A stretch of DNA of 64,000 bases from contig CAVTSD010000010.1 in NCBI GenBank assembly GCA_963737365.1, positions 1 through 64,000 of the forward strand, written 5' to 3'. Below the pieces are notes generated by a model, which saw only the letters and a program-made list of their open reading frames with translations, was not told the origin of the DNA and made no database searches. The translations under genes and the position numbers were made by a program. This stretch comes from Roseiarcus sp963737365. GTDB taxonomy: Bacteria > Pseudomonadota > Alphaproteobacteria > Rhizobiales > Beijerinckiaceae. Below are positions 54,788 through 62,746 of this stretch, piece after piece (the stretch's first letter is position 1; the number at the start of each line of letters is the position of its first letter).

Positions 54788-54848
54788 TAAGCGGCGCTTA
54801 CGTCCCACGGTTTTGGTGAGTTGACGCCTCGACGCTTGTTGTTGCCCC

Positions 54849-55694
54849 CTAAAGGCCGGACAGGTCCTCGCGGGTTGAGCGGTCGATAAACTCGCGCGGC
54901 GATTTGTAGCCGAGAGCGCGGTGTGGATGCACGCGATTATAGTGATCAAGCCAACTGGGCAATTGGTCGATGACCGTTTGGGCGTTCGGTCGTGGGCTGA
55001 CGCGGGCGTAGTCGCGCTTCAACGTTCGGACGAACGCCTCGGCCATGCCATTGCTCTGCGGGCTTTCGACCGGCGTCGTGCGCGGTGTGAGGCCAATGTC
55101 GCGGGCGAAGCGGCGGGTGTCGTGGGCGGTGTAGCAGCTGCCGTTATCGGTGAGCCACTCAATGGCGTGCGGCAGCTTGTTCACCTGGCCGAAGCGATGC
55201 TCGACGCTGGCGACCATCAGGTCGCGCACGTCCTCGGCAGTGATGCCGGCGGTGGTGGCGACATAGCCCATCGCCTCCCGGTCGCAGCAATCGAGAGCGA
55301 AGGCGACCCGCACTTTCTCGCCATTGTCGCAGCCGATCTCGAGGCCATCAGAGCACCAGCGGGTGTTGCGGATCTGGACGGCGATCTTCCCGTCGTGTCG
55401 CTGCTCTTCGCCGCGGCCGCTATGACGTTGGAGCAGCAGACCGTGAAGCTTCATGACGCGGTAGACGCGCTTCGGATTGGGCGCTGCGCGCTCGTTTCCT
55501 TCCGCCTCGCGGCGGAGCAGAGCATGCACCCGCCGATAGCCATAGGTCGGAAGATCGGCGATCAGCCTGCGGATATCCGCGACAAGCTCGGTGTCGGGTA
55601 GCGGCGGGCGGCCACGACGGCGCTGTTCGCCAGGCCGCCGCATCGCCGAGAGATGCGGGCGGGACATGCCGACGGCCTCGGCAACCGCGCTCAC
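54849..55694 (-). CDS. IS3-family OrfB transposase (DDE integrase)
   Basis: The 281-residue core has CSDGLEIGCDNGEKVRVAFA (first Asp), AIEWLTDNGSCYTA (second Asp) and VESPQSNGMAEAFVRTLKRD (Glu). The end is WLDHYNRVHPHRALGYKSPR. Upstream of its ATG the frame continues open into orfA, consistent with production as a -1 frameshift OrfAB fusion. A run of seven A bases (minus strand, 55733-55739) is the probable slip site. Confidence 0.9.
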   Translation of the reverse strand: MSAVAEAVGMSRPHLSAMRRPGEQRRRGRPPLPDTELVADIRRLIADLPTYGYRRVHALLRREAEGNERAAPNPKRVYRVMKLHGLLLQRHSGRGEEQRHDGKIAVQIRNTRWCSDGLEIGCDNGEKVRVAFALDCCDREAMGYVATTAGITAEDVRDLMVASVEHRFGQVNKLPHAIEWLTDNGSCYTAHDTRRFARDIGLTPRTTPVESPQSNGMAEAFVRTLKRDYARVSPRPNAQTVIDQLPSWLDHYNRVHPHRALGYKSPREFIDRSTREDLSGL

Positions 55695-56080
55695 CGCCCA
55701 GCCTCCGGCGACGAGGTCGAGCGCAACAGCTGTTTTTTTGGGCCTGCGGCCCGGGAGACCGCTTCACGCAGCAGCTCATTCTCCATCGTCTTTTTGCCGA
55801 GCAGGCGCTGAAGCTCGCGCACCTGGGCCTCCAACGCGCGGTAATCCGACGCAGGGACCACCTCCTCGCCAGCGGTGGCGGCAATGAGCGCGCCCTGCGC
55901 CATCAGCCGGCGCCAGGTGAACAGCTGGTTGCCAGCAATGCCGTGCTGACGCGCCACAAGCGATACCGAGTTGCCCGGAAGATAGGTCTCCTCGACGATG
56001 CGGATCTTCTCCTCGGGCGTCGAGCGTCGCCGGCGCTGCACCGAGGTGATCACCTCCACACGGTCGTACCTTCCAGTCAT
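55691..56080 (-). CDS. IS3-family OrfA (helix-turn-helix subunit)
   Basis: The 129-residue OrfA reads MTGRYDRVEVITSVQRRRRS, STPEEKIRIVEETYLPGNSV and VARQHGIAGNQLFTWRRLMA, a helix-turn-helix, then a leucine-zipper-like helix (ALEAQVRELQRLLGKKTME). Start ATG 56080 is chosen; two earlier in-frame ATGs (56101 on) are possible. It overlaps orfB by four bases. Confidence 0.85.
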   Translation of the reverse strand: MTGRYDRVEVITSVQRRRRSTPEEKIRIVEETYLPGNSVSLVARQHGIAGNQLFTWRRLMAQGALIAATAGEEVVPASDYRALEAQVRELQRLLGKKTMENELLREAVSRAAGPKKQLLRSTSSPEAGR

Positions 56081-56259
56081 ACGGTCAGGCATATGCATCA
56101 CACTTCCATAAGTGTGAGGGCCTGTCAGGCGATTTCGGGGGCTACTTCACCGCTTCGCGTCAGGCAGCGATGCGATCGGGTGCGGACGCGTTCGCCCATG
56201 CCCACGGCATGAGTTCGTCGATGCGCGATGCTGGCCAGAGATGACCTGCCACTGAACTT

Positions 56260-57180
56260 TCATCCGAGGGCGATTAGAGCCTCGGCGGGTTTTACGCCGT
56301 GGGGCGCGGGTGGAGCAACATGCGATCGGCGGAGCTGGTCGGGGTTGCGCAGCCGATCGCATGTTGCGGAAAGATTGGCGGCATAGGCTGCCGGTGTTAG
56401 ATAGCCCAGCGCCGAGTGCGGCCGTCGCTGGTTGTAATCATCGACCCAGTTCGTGATCCGGGTTCGGGCATGACCGAGGCTGAGGAACAGGCTCTCGTTG
56501 AGAAGTTCGTCGCGCATGCGCCCGTTGAAGCTCTCGCAGAACCCGTTCTGCATCGGCTTTCCTGGCGCAATGAAATGCCAGACGACCCTGTTCTCCTGCG
56601 CCCAGGCGAACATGGCGTTCGAGGTGAACTCGGTGCCATTGTCCGAGACGATCATGCCGGGCTTGCCACGCCGTTTGATCAACGCCGTCAGTTCCCGCGC
56701 CACGCGCCGGCCTGAGATCGATGTGTCAGGGATCGCCGTCAGGCACTCCCGCGTCACGTCATCGACGATGTTCAGGATGCGAAATCGTCGGCCGCAGGCA
56801 AGCTGGTCGTGGACGAAATCGACCGACCAGCGAGCGTTCGGCTTGGATTCCACCAGGATCGGCGCCCGCGCGCCACGGCGCGTCTCCGAGCCCGTCGCTT
56901 GCGCACCGTGAGGCCTTCTTCGCGATAAAGCCGGTAGATGCGGTTGATGCCCGAGGGCTCACCCTGCTGCCGCAACAGGACGAACAGCCGACGATATCCG
57001 AAACGCTTCCTCTCGTTGGCGAGATCGCGCAATTGCGTCCGAAGCTCCGTGTCTGGCGGCCGACATGAGCGGTAACGGACCATCTTGCGGTCAGCGGATT
57101 GAGCAGGCCCGCCGTTCCGACAGGCCCATCGTGGCCCGAAGATGCGCGACGCCTTCGCGCTGGACGGCGGGCCCTACCAT
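56260..57180 (-). pseudogene. IS3-family OrfB transposase, frameshifted
   Basis: One frame gives ELRTQLRDLANERKRFGYRR and LFVLLRQQGEPSGINRIYRL (HTH-21 region). A one-base shift near 56870 leads to NARWSVDFVHDQLACGRRFR (first Asp), GMIVSDNGTEFTSNAMFAWA (second Asp) and KPMQNGFCESFNGRMRDELL (Glu), ending in DDYNQRRPHSALGYLTPAAY. All DDE residues are present. A programmed -1 shift from orfA would occur at the A7 run (minus strand, 57180-57186), but the shift at 56870 is an extra defect. Confidence 0.87.
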
Positions 57181-57440
57181 TTTTTTGACAGAAGCTCGCG
57201 AAGCGCGGCGGCATCCAACATCTGCTCGGCCAAAAGCTTCTTCAGTCTGGCGTTCTCGTCCTCGAGCTGCTTCAGCCGTTTGGCCTCGGAGACATCCAGG
57301 CCGCCGTACTTGGCCCGCCAGTTTTAAAGCGTCGCTTCCGACACCCCATGCTTGCGCGCCAGATCCCCCGTCTTCGCCCCGGCATCGTGCTCCTTCAAAA
57401 CCCCGATGATCTGATCTTCCGTGAACCGTGCTCGCTTCAT
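57174..57440 (-). pseudogene. IS3-family OrfA with in-frame stop
   Basis: It reads MKRARFTEDQIIGVLKEHDA, GAKTGDLARKHGVSEATL, then TAA at 57324-57326 where a Tyr codon is expected. It continues NWRAKYGGLDVSEAKRLKQL and ENARLKKLLAEQMLDAAALR to TAG at 57174-57176. The helix-turn-helix and zipper are recognisable. Confidence 0.87.
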
Positions 57441-58085
57441 CTGTCCGTCCTTCAAGAAGGCCGGACTCTAAATCACCGTGGAGGAAAATCTCAGTGGCAG
57501 GTCAGAGATTGACGAGCTTGTCGAGGACGTCGGCGATGTAGGCTTGCGGCTCGACATCGTTGAGCTTGCCCGTCTCGATCAGCGACGCGACGCAGGCCCA
57601 GTTTTCTGCTCCCTCATCATGACCAGCGAAGAGCGCGTTCTTGCGATTGAGAACGATCGGGCGGATGCCGCGCTCGACAATGTTGGTGTCGAGTTCGATG
57701 CGTCCGTCGTCGAGGAAGCGGACGAGCCCTTCCCAATGGTTCAGACCATAACGAAGTTCGTCGGCGATCCCCGACTTGCCCGAGACGCGCGCCAGCTGAT
57801 GCTCGAGCCAGGGCCTGAACGCCATGACGAGCGGTTTGCTCTTCTCCTGGCGCACGCGGCGACGCTCGTCGGCGCTTGCGCCCCTGATCGTCCTCTCGAT
57901 CGCGTAGAGCGCGGCGATTTTCTCAAGCGCCTCACGGGCGATCGGCGCTTCGCCCTTGGCGTGGTCGAAGAACCGGCGTCTCAGGTGCGACCAGCAGAAG
58001 GCGAGCGTGATCCGGCTATCGGGCGGTGTCAAAGCAACGGAGGCTCGTCGACATGCAGGGCGACCTCCATTTCGTGAACAGCGAT

Positions 58086-58797
58086 CTATGTCGCGAGAGC
58101 GCGCCACTCGGCCACGGCAGCAGAGCGTCTCTGCTTGTAGACTTGCCTCGTGATGAGATGGCGTTCCTGATTGAATTGGTTGTGCACCTGTGCGTGAACT
58201 GAGCTGAACTTCTGGAGCGTCTTCACACTTCGAAAGCGCTGCATCGCCCGTTCGCGTCGCCGAAACGGCTGATGCGAATTCTCTGCACGATTGTTGAGCC
58301 GACCGCCGACCTCGTGCCGCTCGGCAGCAAAGCCGATATCGTTCATCGCTGACGAATATGCTCGAAGCCCATCGGTCACGATTTTCCTCGGTCGGCCGTA
58401 TTTCTTTTATGATCCGCTTTAGAAGCTTCAGCGCCGCGGCTTTGTCCCGCTTCGCCGTGACCAAAGCCTCCAAGACCTCGCCCTCATGATCGACCGCCCG
58501 CCACAGATAGCAGAGCTTGCCGTTGACCTTCACGAACACCTCATCCAGGTGCCAGCGCCCCTGCGGATAGCCGCGCATGTGTGCGACCCGCTTCTTTCGG
58601 ATCTCGGCGGCGAACATCGGCCCAAACCGGTTCCACCAGAACCGGACAGTCTCGTGGCTGATGTCGATCCCGCGCTCGGCCAACAGATCCTCGACGTTGC
58701 GCAGAGACAGCGGGTATCGCACGTACATCATCACCACTAAACGGATGACCTCTGGCGAGCTATTGAAATATCGGAATGGATTCTGACACCGCCCTCG
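58086..58797 (-). pseudogene. IS6-family transposase, frameshifted
   Basis: The N-terminal part reads NPFRYFNSSPEVIRLVVMMY, RNVEDLLAERGIDISHETVR and GRWHLDEVFVKVNGKLCYLW (first Asp region WHLDE), with LKLLKRIIK. A one-base shift near 58408 continues as YGRPRKIVTDGLRAYSSAMN (second Asp) and NNRAENSHQPFRRRERAMQR (Glu), ending TAG at 58086. No ATG is evident at the N-terminus. It lies between the IS66 relic and the polyol transporter. Confidence 0.85.
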
Positions 58798-58826
58798 CTG
58801 GGACTTCCAGAATCCGCGGCGCTAAT

Positions 58827-59936
58827 TCAGGTTCGTGTGACAGCGCCCAGTCTCTCCCGCGCGAGAGAGCGACCGGTGTCCTTGTCGAAGACGTGAAGGT
58901 TATCATCCGAGAATGTCATCCGCACATGATCGCCGACCGCGGGACACTGTTGCGCCGGTAGCAGGACGCCGATCTCGACGCCTGCGTACTTGAAATTGAT
59001 CAGAGCGTCGTTGCCAAGGAATTCGATGAGGTCGATATCGCCCTCGATTACGTTAACGGTGTCGGATGCACTCGCGGCGCGGAAGTGAGCGGGCCGGACA
59101 CCGGCGACCACCGTCTGTGAACCATCAAGGTCGAAGCGTTCGCGATCAATGAAGAGCGCCGACGCATTCCGAGTCGCCGCGTTGAGTTCGTGCCCGTTCA
59201 CGTCGACATCAAAGAAGTTCATCGCTGGCGTGCCGATAAAAGCCGCGACGAATTGACTGTCTGGGCGCTCGAAGATCTCGCGCGGCGTGCCGACCTGTTC
59301 GATCAAGCCGTTGCGCAACAAGACGATGCGGTCGGCGAGCGTCATCGCCTCGAGCTGATCATGGGTGACATAGACCGTCGTCGTTTTGAGTCGCTGATGC
59401 AATCGGGCGATCTCGACGCGCATATGGTTGCGCAGCTTGGCGTCAAGGTTCGAGAGCGGTTCGTCGAACAGAAACACTCCCGGCGTCTTGACGATCGCGC
59501 GAGCGATCGCAACACGCTGCTGTTGGCCGCCCGAAAGCGCGGTCGACTTGCGTTCGAGGAACGGCTCGAGTCCCAGCGTCGCGGCTGCCGCTTTGATACG
59601 GCGGTCGATCTCGTCGGGCGCGATCTTCATGCGCTTGAGGCCGAACGCGATATTGTCGCGCACCGACATGTGCGGATATAGCGCGTAGTTCTGGAACACC
59701 ATCGCGATATTACGGTCGCGCGGCGGGAGCTGATTGACCACCCGCTCGTCGATCGAAAGCTCCCCGCCCGTGATGTCTTCGAGCCCCGCTATCATGCGCA
59801 GGATCGTCGACTTGCCGCAGCCTGACGGCCCAAGGAAGACGATGAACTCGTGGTTTTTCACCTCGAGGTTGAAACCGGCGACAACCTCGACGTCGCCGTA
59901 GCTTTTCGAGATGTTGCGGAACGACAGCTCGGCCAT
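58827..59936 (-). CDS. carbohydrate ABC transporter ATPase (UgpC/MalK-like)
   Basis: The 369-residue protein has an ABC domain with Walker A LGPSGCGKSTILRMIAGL, signature LSGGQQQRVAIARAIV and Walker B VFLFDEPLSNLDAKLR, plus a C-terminal regulatory TOBE domain (for example VVAGVRPAHFRAASAS). It energises the polyol permeases upstream. ATG 59936 (MAELSFRNISKSYG) is chosen over a TTG at 59948. It follows the dehydrogenase stop by four bases and is the last gene of the operon. Confidence 0.93.
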   Translation of the reverse strand: MAELSFRNISKSYGDVEVVAGFNLEVKNHEFIVFLGPSGCGKSTILRMIAGLEDITGGELSIDERVVNQLPPRDRNIAMVFQNYALYPHMSVRDNIAFGLKRMKIAPDEIDRRIKAAAATLGLEPFLERKSTALSGGQQQRVAIARAIVKTPGVFLFDEPLSNLDAKLRNHMRVEIARLHQRLKTTTVYVTHDQLEAMTLADRIVLLRNGLIEQVGTPREIFERPDSQFVAAFIGTPAMNFFDVDVNGHELNAATRNASALFIDRERFDLDGSQTVVAGVRPAHFRAASASDTVNVIEGDIDLIEFLGNDALINFKYAGVEIGVLLPAQQCPAVGDHVRMTFSDDNLHVFDKDTGRSLARERLGAVTRT

Positions 59937-59940
59937 TGGT

Positions 59941-60987
59941 TCAGGCAACAGCTTTTGTCATGTCGATCTGCAGCTTGACGTCGGCAGGGTGGCCCTCAGC
60001 AGCGCGCTCGAAGGCCTCGATCGAGCGCTCGAAATCGAAGGTCGAAGAAATCAGCGGCTTCAAGTCGACCTTGCCGGAGCCGATGAGGTTTAGCGCGCGC
60101 TCGTACATATTGGCGTAGCGGAACACGGTCTCGATCCGCAATTCCTTGCCCATCAAGCCGGGAATGTTGAAGGCGACCGGCTCGACGGGAATGCCCACGA
60201 GCACGATGGCGCCGCCCGGACAGGCCATGCTCACCGATCCCTCGATCGCCTTCGGCGCGCCGCTCGCGTCAAACACGACATCCGCGCCCCAGCCGCCGGT
60301 CTCGCCTTTCACGACATCGAGTAAATCGCGCCTGGTGATGTTGACCGGGATGATGCCTGGATAGCGGCCGGCGATGTCGAGCTTGGGCTGGTGGACGTCG
60401 CTGAGCAGCACCTTGCTGCAGCCTCCCGCCAGCGCCGCGAGGGCGACCATGATGCCGATGGGGCCGGCGCCGAGCACGACCGCAACGTCGCCCGGCTTGA
60501 TGCGCGCCCGCGTCGCCGCCTGCATGCCGACCGCGAAGGGCTCGACCATCGCGCCCTCTTCGAACGTCACGCTGTCGGGAAGCTTGAAGGTGAAAGCCGC
60601 GGGATGGACGACCGAGCCCGTAAGGCAGCCGTGGATCGGCGGCGTCGCCCAGAAGGTCACGTCGGGATCGACATTGTACAGGCCAAGCCGCGTCGCCTTG
60701 GAGCGGAAATTCGGGACGCCGGGCTCCATGCAGACCCGATCGCCGACGGCGAGCGAGCGCACATTGGCGCCGATTTCCGACACCGAGCCTGACGCTTCAT
60801 GTCCGAGCACCATCGGACTGTTGACGATGAACGAGCCTATGGCCCCGTGCGTGTAATAATGAACGTCGCTGCCGCAGACGCCTACAGTGTGCAGCTTAAT
60901 CCTGACGTCATCGGGGCCGAGCGTCGTCGGCAGGTCGATATCTCGCAGAGAAAGGACCCGCTTCCGTTCGAGAACAAGCGCACGCAT
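59941..60987 (-). CDS. zinc-dependent polyol dehydrogenase (sorbitol/xylitol dehydrogenase-like)
   Basis: The 348-residue MDR enzyme has catalytic zinc ligands in GVCGSDVHYYTHG (Cys), MVLGHEASGSVSEIG (His-Glu) and MVEPFAVGMQAATRA (Glu). The NAD-binding motif is VVLGAGPIGIMVALAALAGG. The structural-zinc loop is missing its four cysteines (VCMEPGVPNFRSKATRLGLY has one), as in the sorbitol-dehydrogenase group. It oxidises a polyol to a ketose. It sits between transporter permease and ATPase genes, so it acts on the imported polyol. Confidence 0.9.
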   Translation of the reverse strand: MRALVLERKRVLSLRDIDLPTTLGPDDVRIKLHTVGVCGSDVHYYTHGAIGSFIVNSPMVLGHEASGSVSEIGANVRSLAVGDRVCMEPGVPNFRSKATRLGLYNVDPDVTFWATPPIHGCLTGSVVHPAAFTFKLPDSVTFEEGAMVEPFAVGMQAATRARIKPGDVAVVLGAGPIGIMVALAALAGGCSKVLLSDVHQPKLDIAGRYPGIIPVNITRRDLLDVVKGETGGWGADVVFDASGAPKAIEGSVSMACPGGAIVLVGIPVEPVAFNIPGLMGKELRIETVFRYANMYERALNLIGSGKVDLKPLISSTFDFERSIEAFERAAEGHPADVKLQIDMTKAVA

Positions 60988-60991
60988 GAGA

Positions 60992-61813
60992 CTATCCTTG
61001 ATTTCTGGTTTTGAGAGCGGAGCTCAAGAAGCTGCTCAACACGCCGAGGAACAGGAGAGGCGGCAGCGAGAGCAGAATGACCGAGGCGTTGAGGATGCCC
61101 CAGGGGACATCGCGGCCGAGTTGAGTCATCTCGGAAGCGACGACGGGCAGTGTCTTTGCGTCGGATGTCGTCAGCATCAGCGCGATGAGGAATTCGTTCC
61201 AAACGAGCACGAACGAGAACACAATCGCGCCCATGAGCGATTTCCAGGCGATTGGCAGCGCGATGAGGAAAAAGATCGCGTAAGGCCCGTAGCCGTCGAC
61301 GAAGGCCGCTTCCTCGATCTCGGTTGGCACGCGCTTGAACGCAGGAATCGCGAGCCAGATGGTCGTCGCGAGCGTGAGCAGGCTGTAGGTGACGATGAGT
61401 GCGGTACGCGTATCGTAGAGGCCAAGGTTAAGCCAGATGACGATGAGCGGAATGGCGATCGCGACCGGCGGCAGGAATCTCAGCGACAGCACGAAGAACT
61501 GGATGTCGTTCGCGTAGCGCATCGGGTAGCGGGCGACCGCGTAGGCGCAGGGCAGGCCAAGAGCCGCGCCGATCAGCACGGAGGTCCCGGACACGATGAT
61601 TGAGTTCACCACGCCAGCGCGTACGCTCTCACGTCCGAGCACGTAGAGGAAATTGTCCAGCGTCGGCTTGAAGAATAGCACCGGCGTCATCGTTACGATG
61701 TCGACGCGGTTCTTGAAGGCGCTGAGCAGCGTCCACAGGATCGGGATCAGCACCAAGGCCGCCGCCAGCGCCAGGACGCAGCGGGCGGCGAACTTGCTTA
61801 CACCTCTTGCCAC
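60992..61813 (-). CDS. carbohydrate ABC permease, MalG-like
   Basis: The GTG start at 61813 follows GGAGG. The 273-residue permease includes ALVLIPILWTLLSAFKNRVD and the coupling loop IEEAAFVDGYGPYAIFFLIA, then WNEFLIALMLTTSDAKTLPV, typical of the MalG/SmoG group. It overlaps the MalF-like gene by 16 bases. The longer open frame to 62476 is only the shadow of that gene. Confidence 0.92.
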   Translation of the reverse strand: MARGVSKFAARCVLALAAALVLIPILWTLLSAFKNRVDIVTMTPVLFFKPTLDNFLYVLGRESVRAGVVNSIIVSGTSVLIGAALGLPCAYAVARYPMRYANDIQFFVLSLRFLPPVAIAIPLIVIWLNLGLYDTRTALIVTYSLLTLATTIWLAIPAFKRVPTEIEEAAFVDGYGPYAIFFLIALPIAWKSLMGAIVFSFVLVWNEFLIALMLTTSDAKTLPVVASEMTQLGRDVPWGILNASVILLSLPPLLFLGVLSSFLSSALKTRNQG

Positions 61814-62673
61814 CGCCGCGCCCTCCGCCAGAGTACCGTGAAGGCCACCGTGGTCGCGATCATCATCAGGACCGCCATGCTGGACGCATAAGATATGCGG
61901 CCGGACTCGATGAAGCCTTGCGAAAAAGCATACATGTCGAGCGTCTCGGTCGTGATGCCCGGTCCGCCGCGGGTCAGCACGTAGATGAGATCGAAGGCGC
62001 GAAGCAACTCGATCATCTTGATGAAGAGGAGGCTGATGAGCGCCCCGCGAAGCATCGGCAGCGCGACATAAGCGTAGACCTCCCAGGTCCGCGCGTGGTC
62101 GAGCCGAGCAGCCTCGAGCGGCTGGGGCGGTAGCGTCTCCAGAAGCTTGACGATGACGACCGCGAACAAGAGCCCCCACTGCCAGACGTCGACCACCGCG
62201 ACGGCCAGCATGGCGGTGTGAGGGTCGGAAAGCAGGTCGACCGGATGGCCGATGATCAGCCGCAGCGGATAGACTGCAAGACCGAATAGTGGATGGAACG
62301 CGAAGCGCCAGACGAAGGCGGCCGAGACGCGCGGTAGAAGCGCCGGCACGATGAACAGCACGCAGAGGGCGTTGCGCACCTTCGGCGAGGCAGCCTCGAC
62401 CATGAGGACAGCGAGCGGGATCGCGACCGCCATCGTCGCCACGACGGTGATGATCTCCCATTCGAGCGAGACCCACACCGAATTGAGGAAGCGCGGATCG
62501 CTGAACAGCGCGCGGAAATTGGCGAAGCCGATGTAAACACTGTCGGGACTGCTGAGATCGCGGTTCTCCAGCGCGATGTTGATGGCGTAGGTCGTCGGCA
62601 CGAAGGCCAGAACCGCGAGGACCGCCATGGTCGGCACGGTGAAGACGATCGGCAGATTTGTGTGGATTCTCAT
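61798..62673 (-). CDS. carbohydrate ABC permease, MalF-like
   Basis: The 291-residue membrane protein begins MRIHTNLPIVFTVPTMAVLA and carries the coupling loop LEAARLDHARTWEVYAYVAL then PMLRGALISLLFIKMIELLR, and TRGGPGITTETLDMYAFSQG, characteristic of MalF-type polyol and sugar permeases. About six hydrophobic segments. It follows the binding-protein gene by 73 bases. Confidence 0.93.
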   Translation of the reverse strand: MRIHTNLPIVFTVPTMAVLAVLAFVPTTYAINIALENRDLSSPDSVYIGFANFRALFSDPRFLNSVWVSLEWEIITVVATMAVAIPLAVLMVEAASPKVRNALCVLFIVPALLPRVSAAFVWRFAFHPLFGLAVYPLRLIIGHPVDLLSDPHTAMLAVAVVDVWQWGLLFAVVIVKLLETLPPQPLEAARLDHARTWEVYAYVALPMLRGALISLLFIKMIELLRAFDLIYVLTRGGPGITTETLDMYAFSQGFIESGRISYASSMAVLMMIATTVAFTVLWRRARRWQEV

Positions 62674-62695
62674 CGCGGGGAGCGCCGGGAGTGGT

Positions 62696-62736
62696 GCGGA
62701 GCGTCCCTTCGCTTCAGGCGCGAAGGGACGCTCCGC
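62696..62736 (-). terminator. strong intergenic stem-loop between binding-protein and permease genes
   Basis: Arms 62696-62712 and 62720-62736 form a perfect 17-base-pair, GC-rich stem with a 7-base loop (TTCAGGC on the plus strand). No U-run follows on the minus strand, so it is more likely an mRNA-stabilising or partial attenuation element that raises binding-protein expression relative to the permeases than a full terminator. Confidence 0.7.
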
Positions 62737-62746
62737 TCAGCCGAGG

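Larger units (their letters stand above)
54842..56144 (-). mobile_element. IS3-family (IS2-like) element, about 1.3 kb
   Basis: Imperfect inverted repeats, TTGCCCCCTAAAGGCC at the left (54842) and TAGCCCCCGAAATCGCC at the right (56144, inverted), share the GCCnGACAGGnCCTC continuation. The element has an overlapping orfA-orfB pair with a slippery A7 run. Both open frames look intact, so it may be able to transpose. The exact outermost base is uncertain. Confidence 0.8.
56242..57504 (-). mobile_element. IS3-family (IS407-like) element inserted in the IS66 relic
   Basis: Inverted repeats start TGACCTGCCACTGA at both ends. A 4-base duplication GAGA flanks it (56238-56241 and 57505-57508), and excision restores the IS66 frame (KLVNL joined to WPASRIDELMP). 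The element is 1,263 bp with orfA and orfB, each damaged by point changes. Confidence 0.92.
56160..58075 (-). pseudogene. IS66-family TnpC C-terminal relic, split by an IS3 element
   Basis: The part at 57505-58075 reads RITLAFCWSHLRRRFFDHAK, VMAFRPWLEHQLARVSGKSG, IELDTNIVERGIRPIVLNRK and NALFAGHDEGAENWACVASL, containing the catalytic Glu region (NIVERGIRP). The IS3 element interrupts it at LDKLVNL, and the end resumes at 56241 as WPASRIDELMPWAWANASAP to TGA at 56160-56162. The N-terminal part is missing beyond about 58075, where an IS6-family relic begins. Confidence 0.87.

Noticed and set aside
58838..58851. TGACAGCG half-site as another LacI operator
   Set aside because: It lies inside the ATPase coding sequence and lacks the second half of the pattern.
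60992..62476. Single 494-residue minus-strand frame
   Set aside because: The first 221 residues are the wrong-frame reading of the MalF-like gene; the real MalG-like gene starts at GTG 61813.
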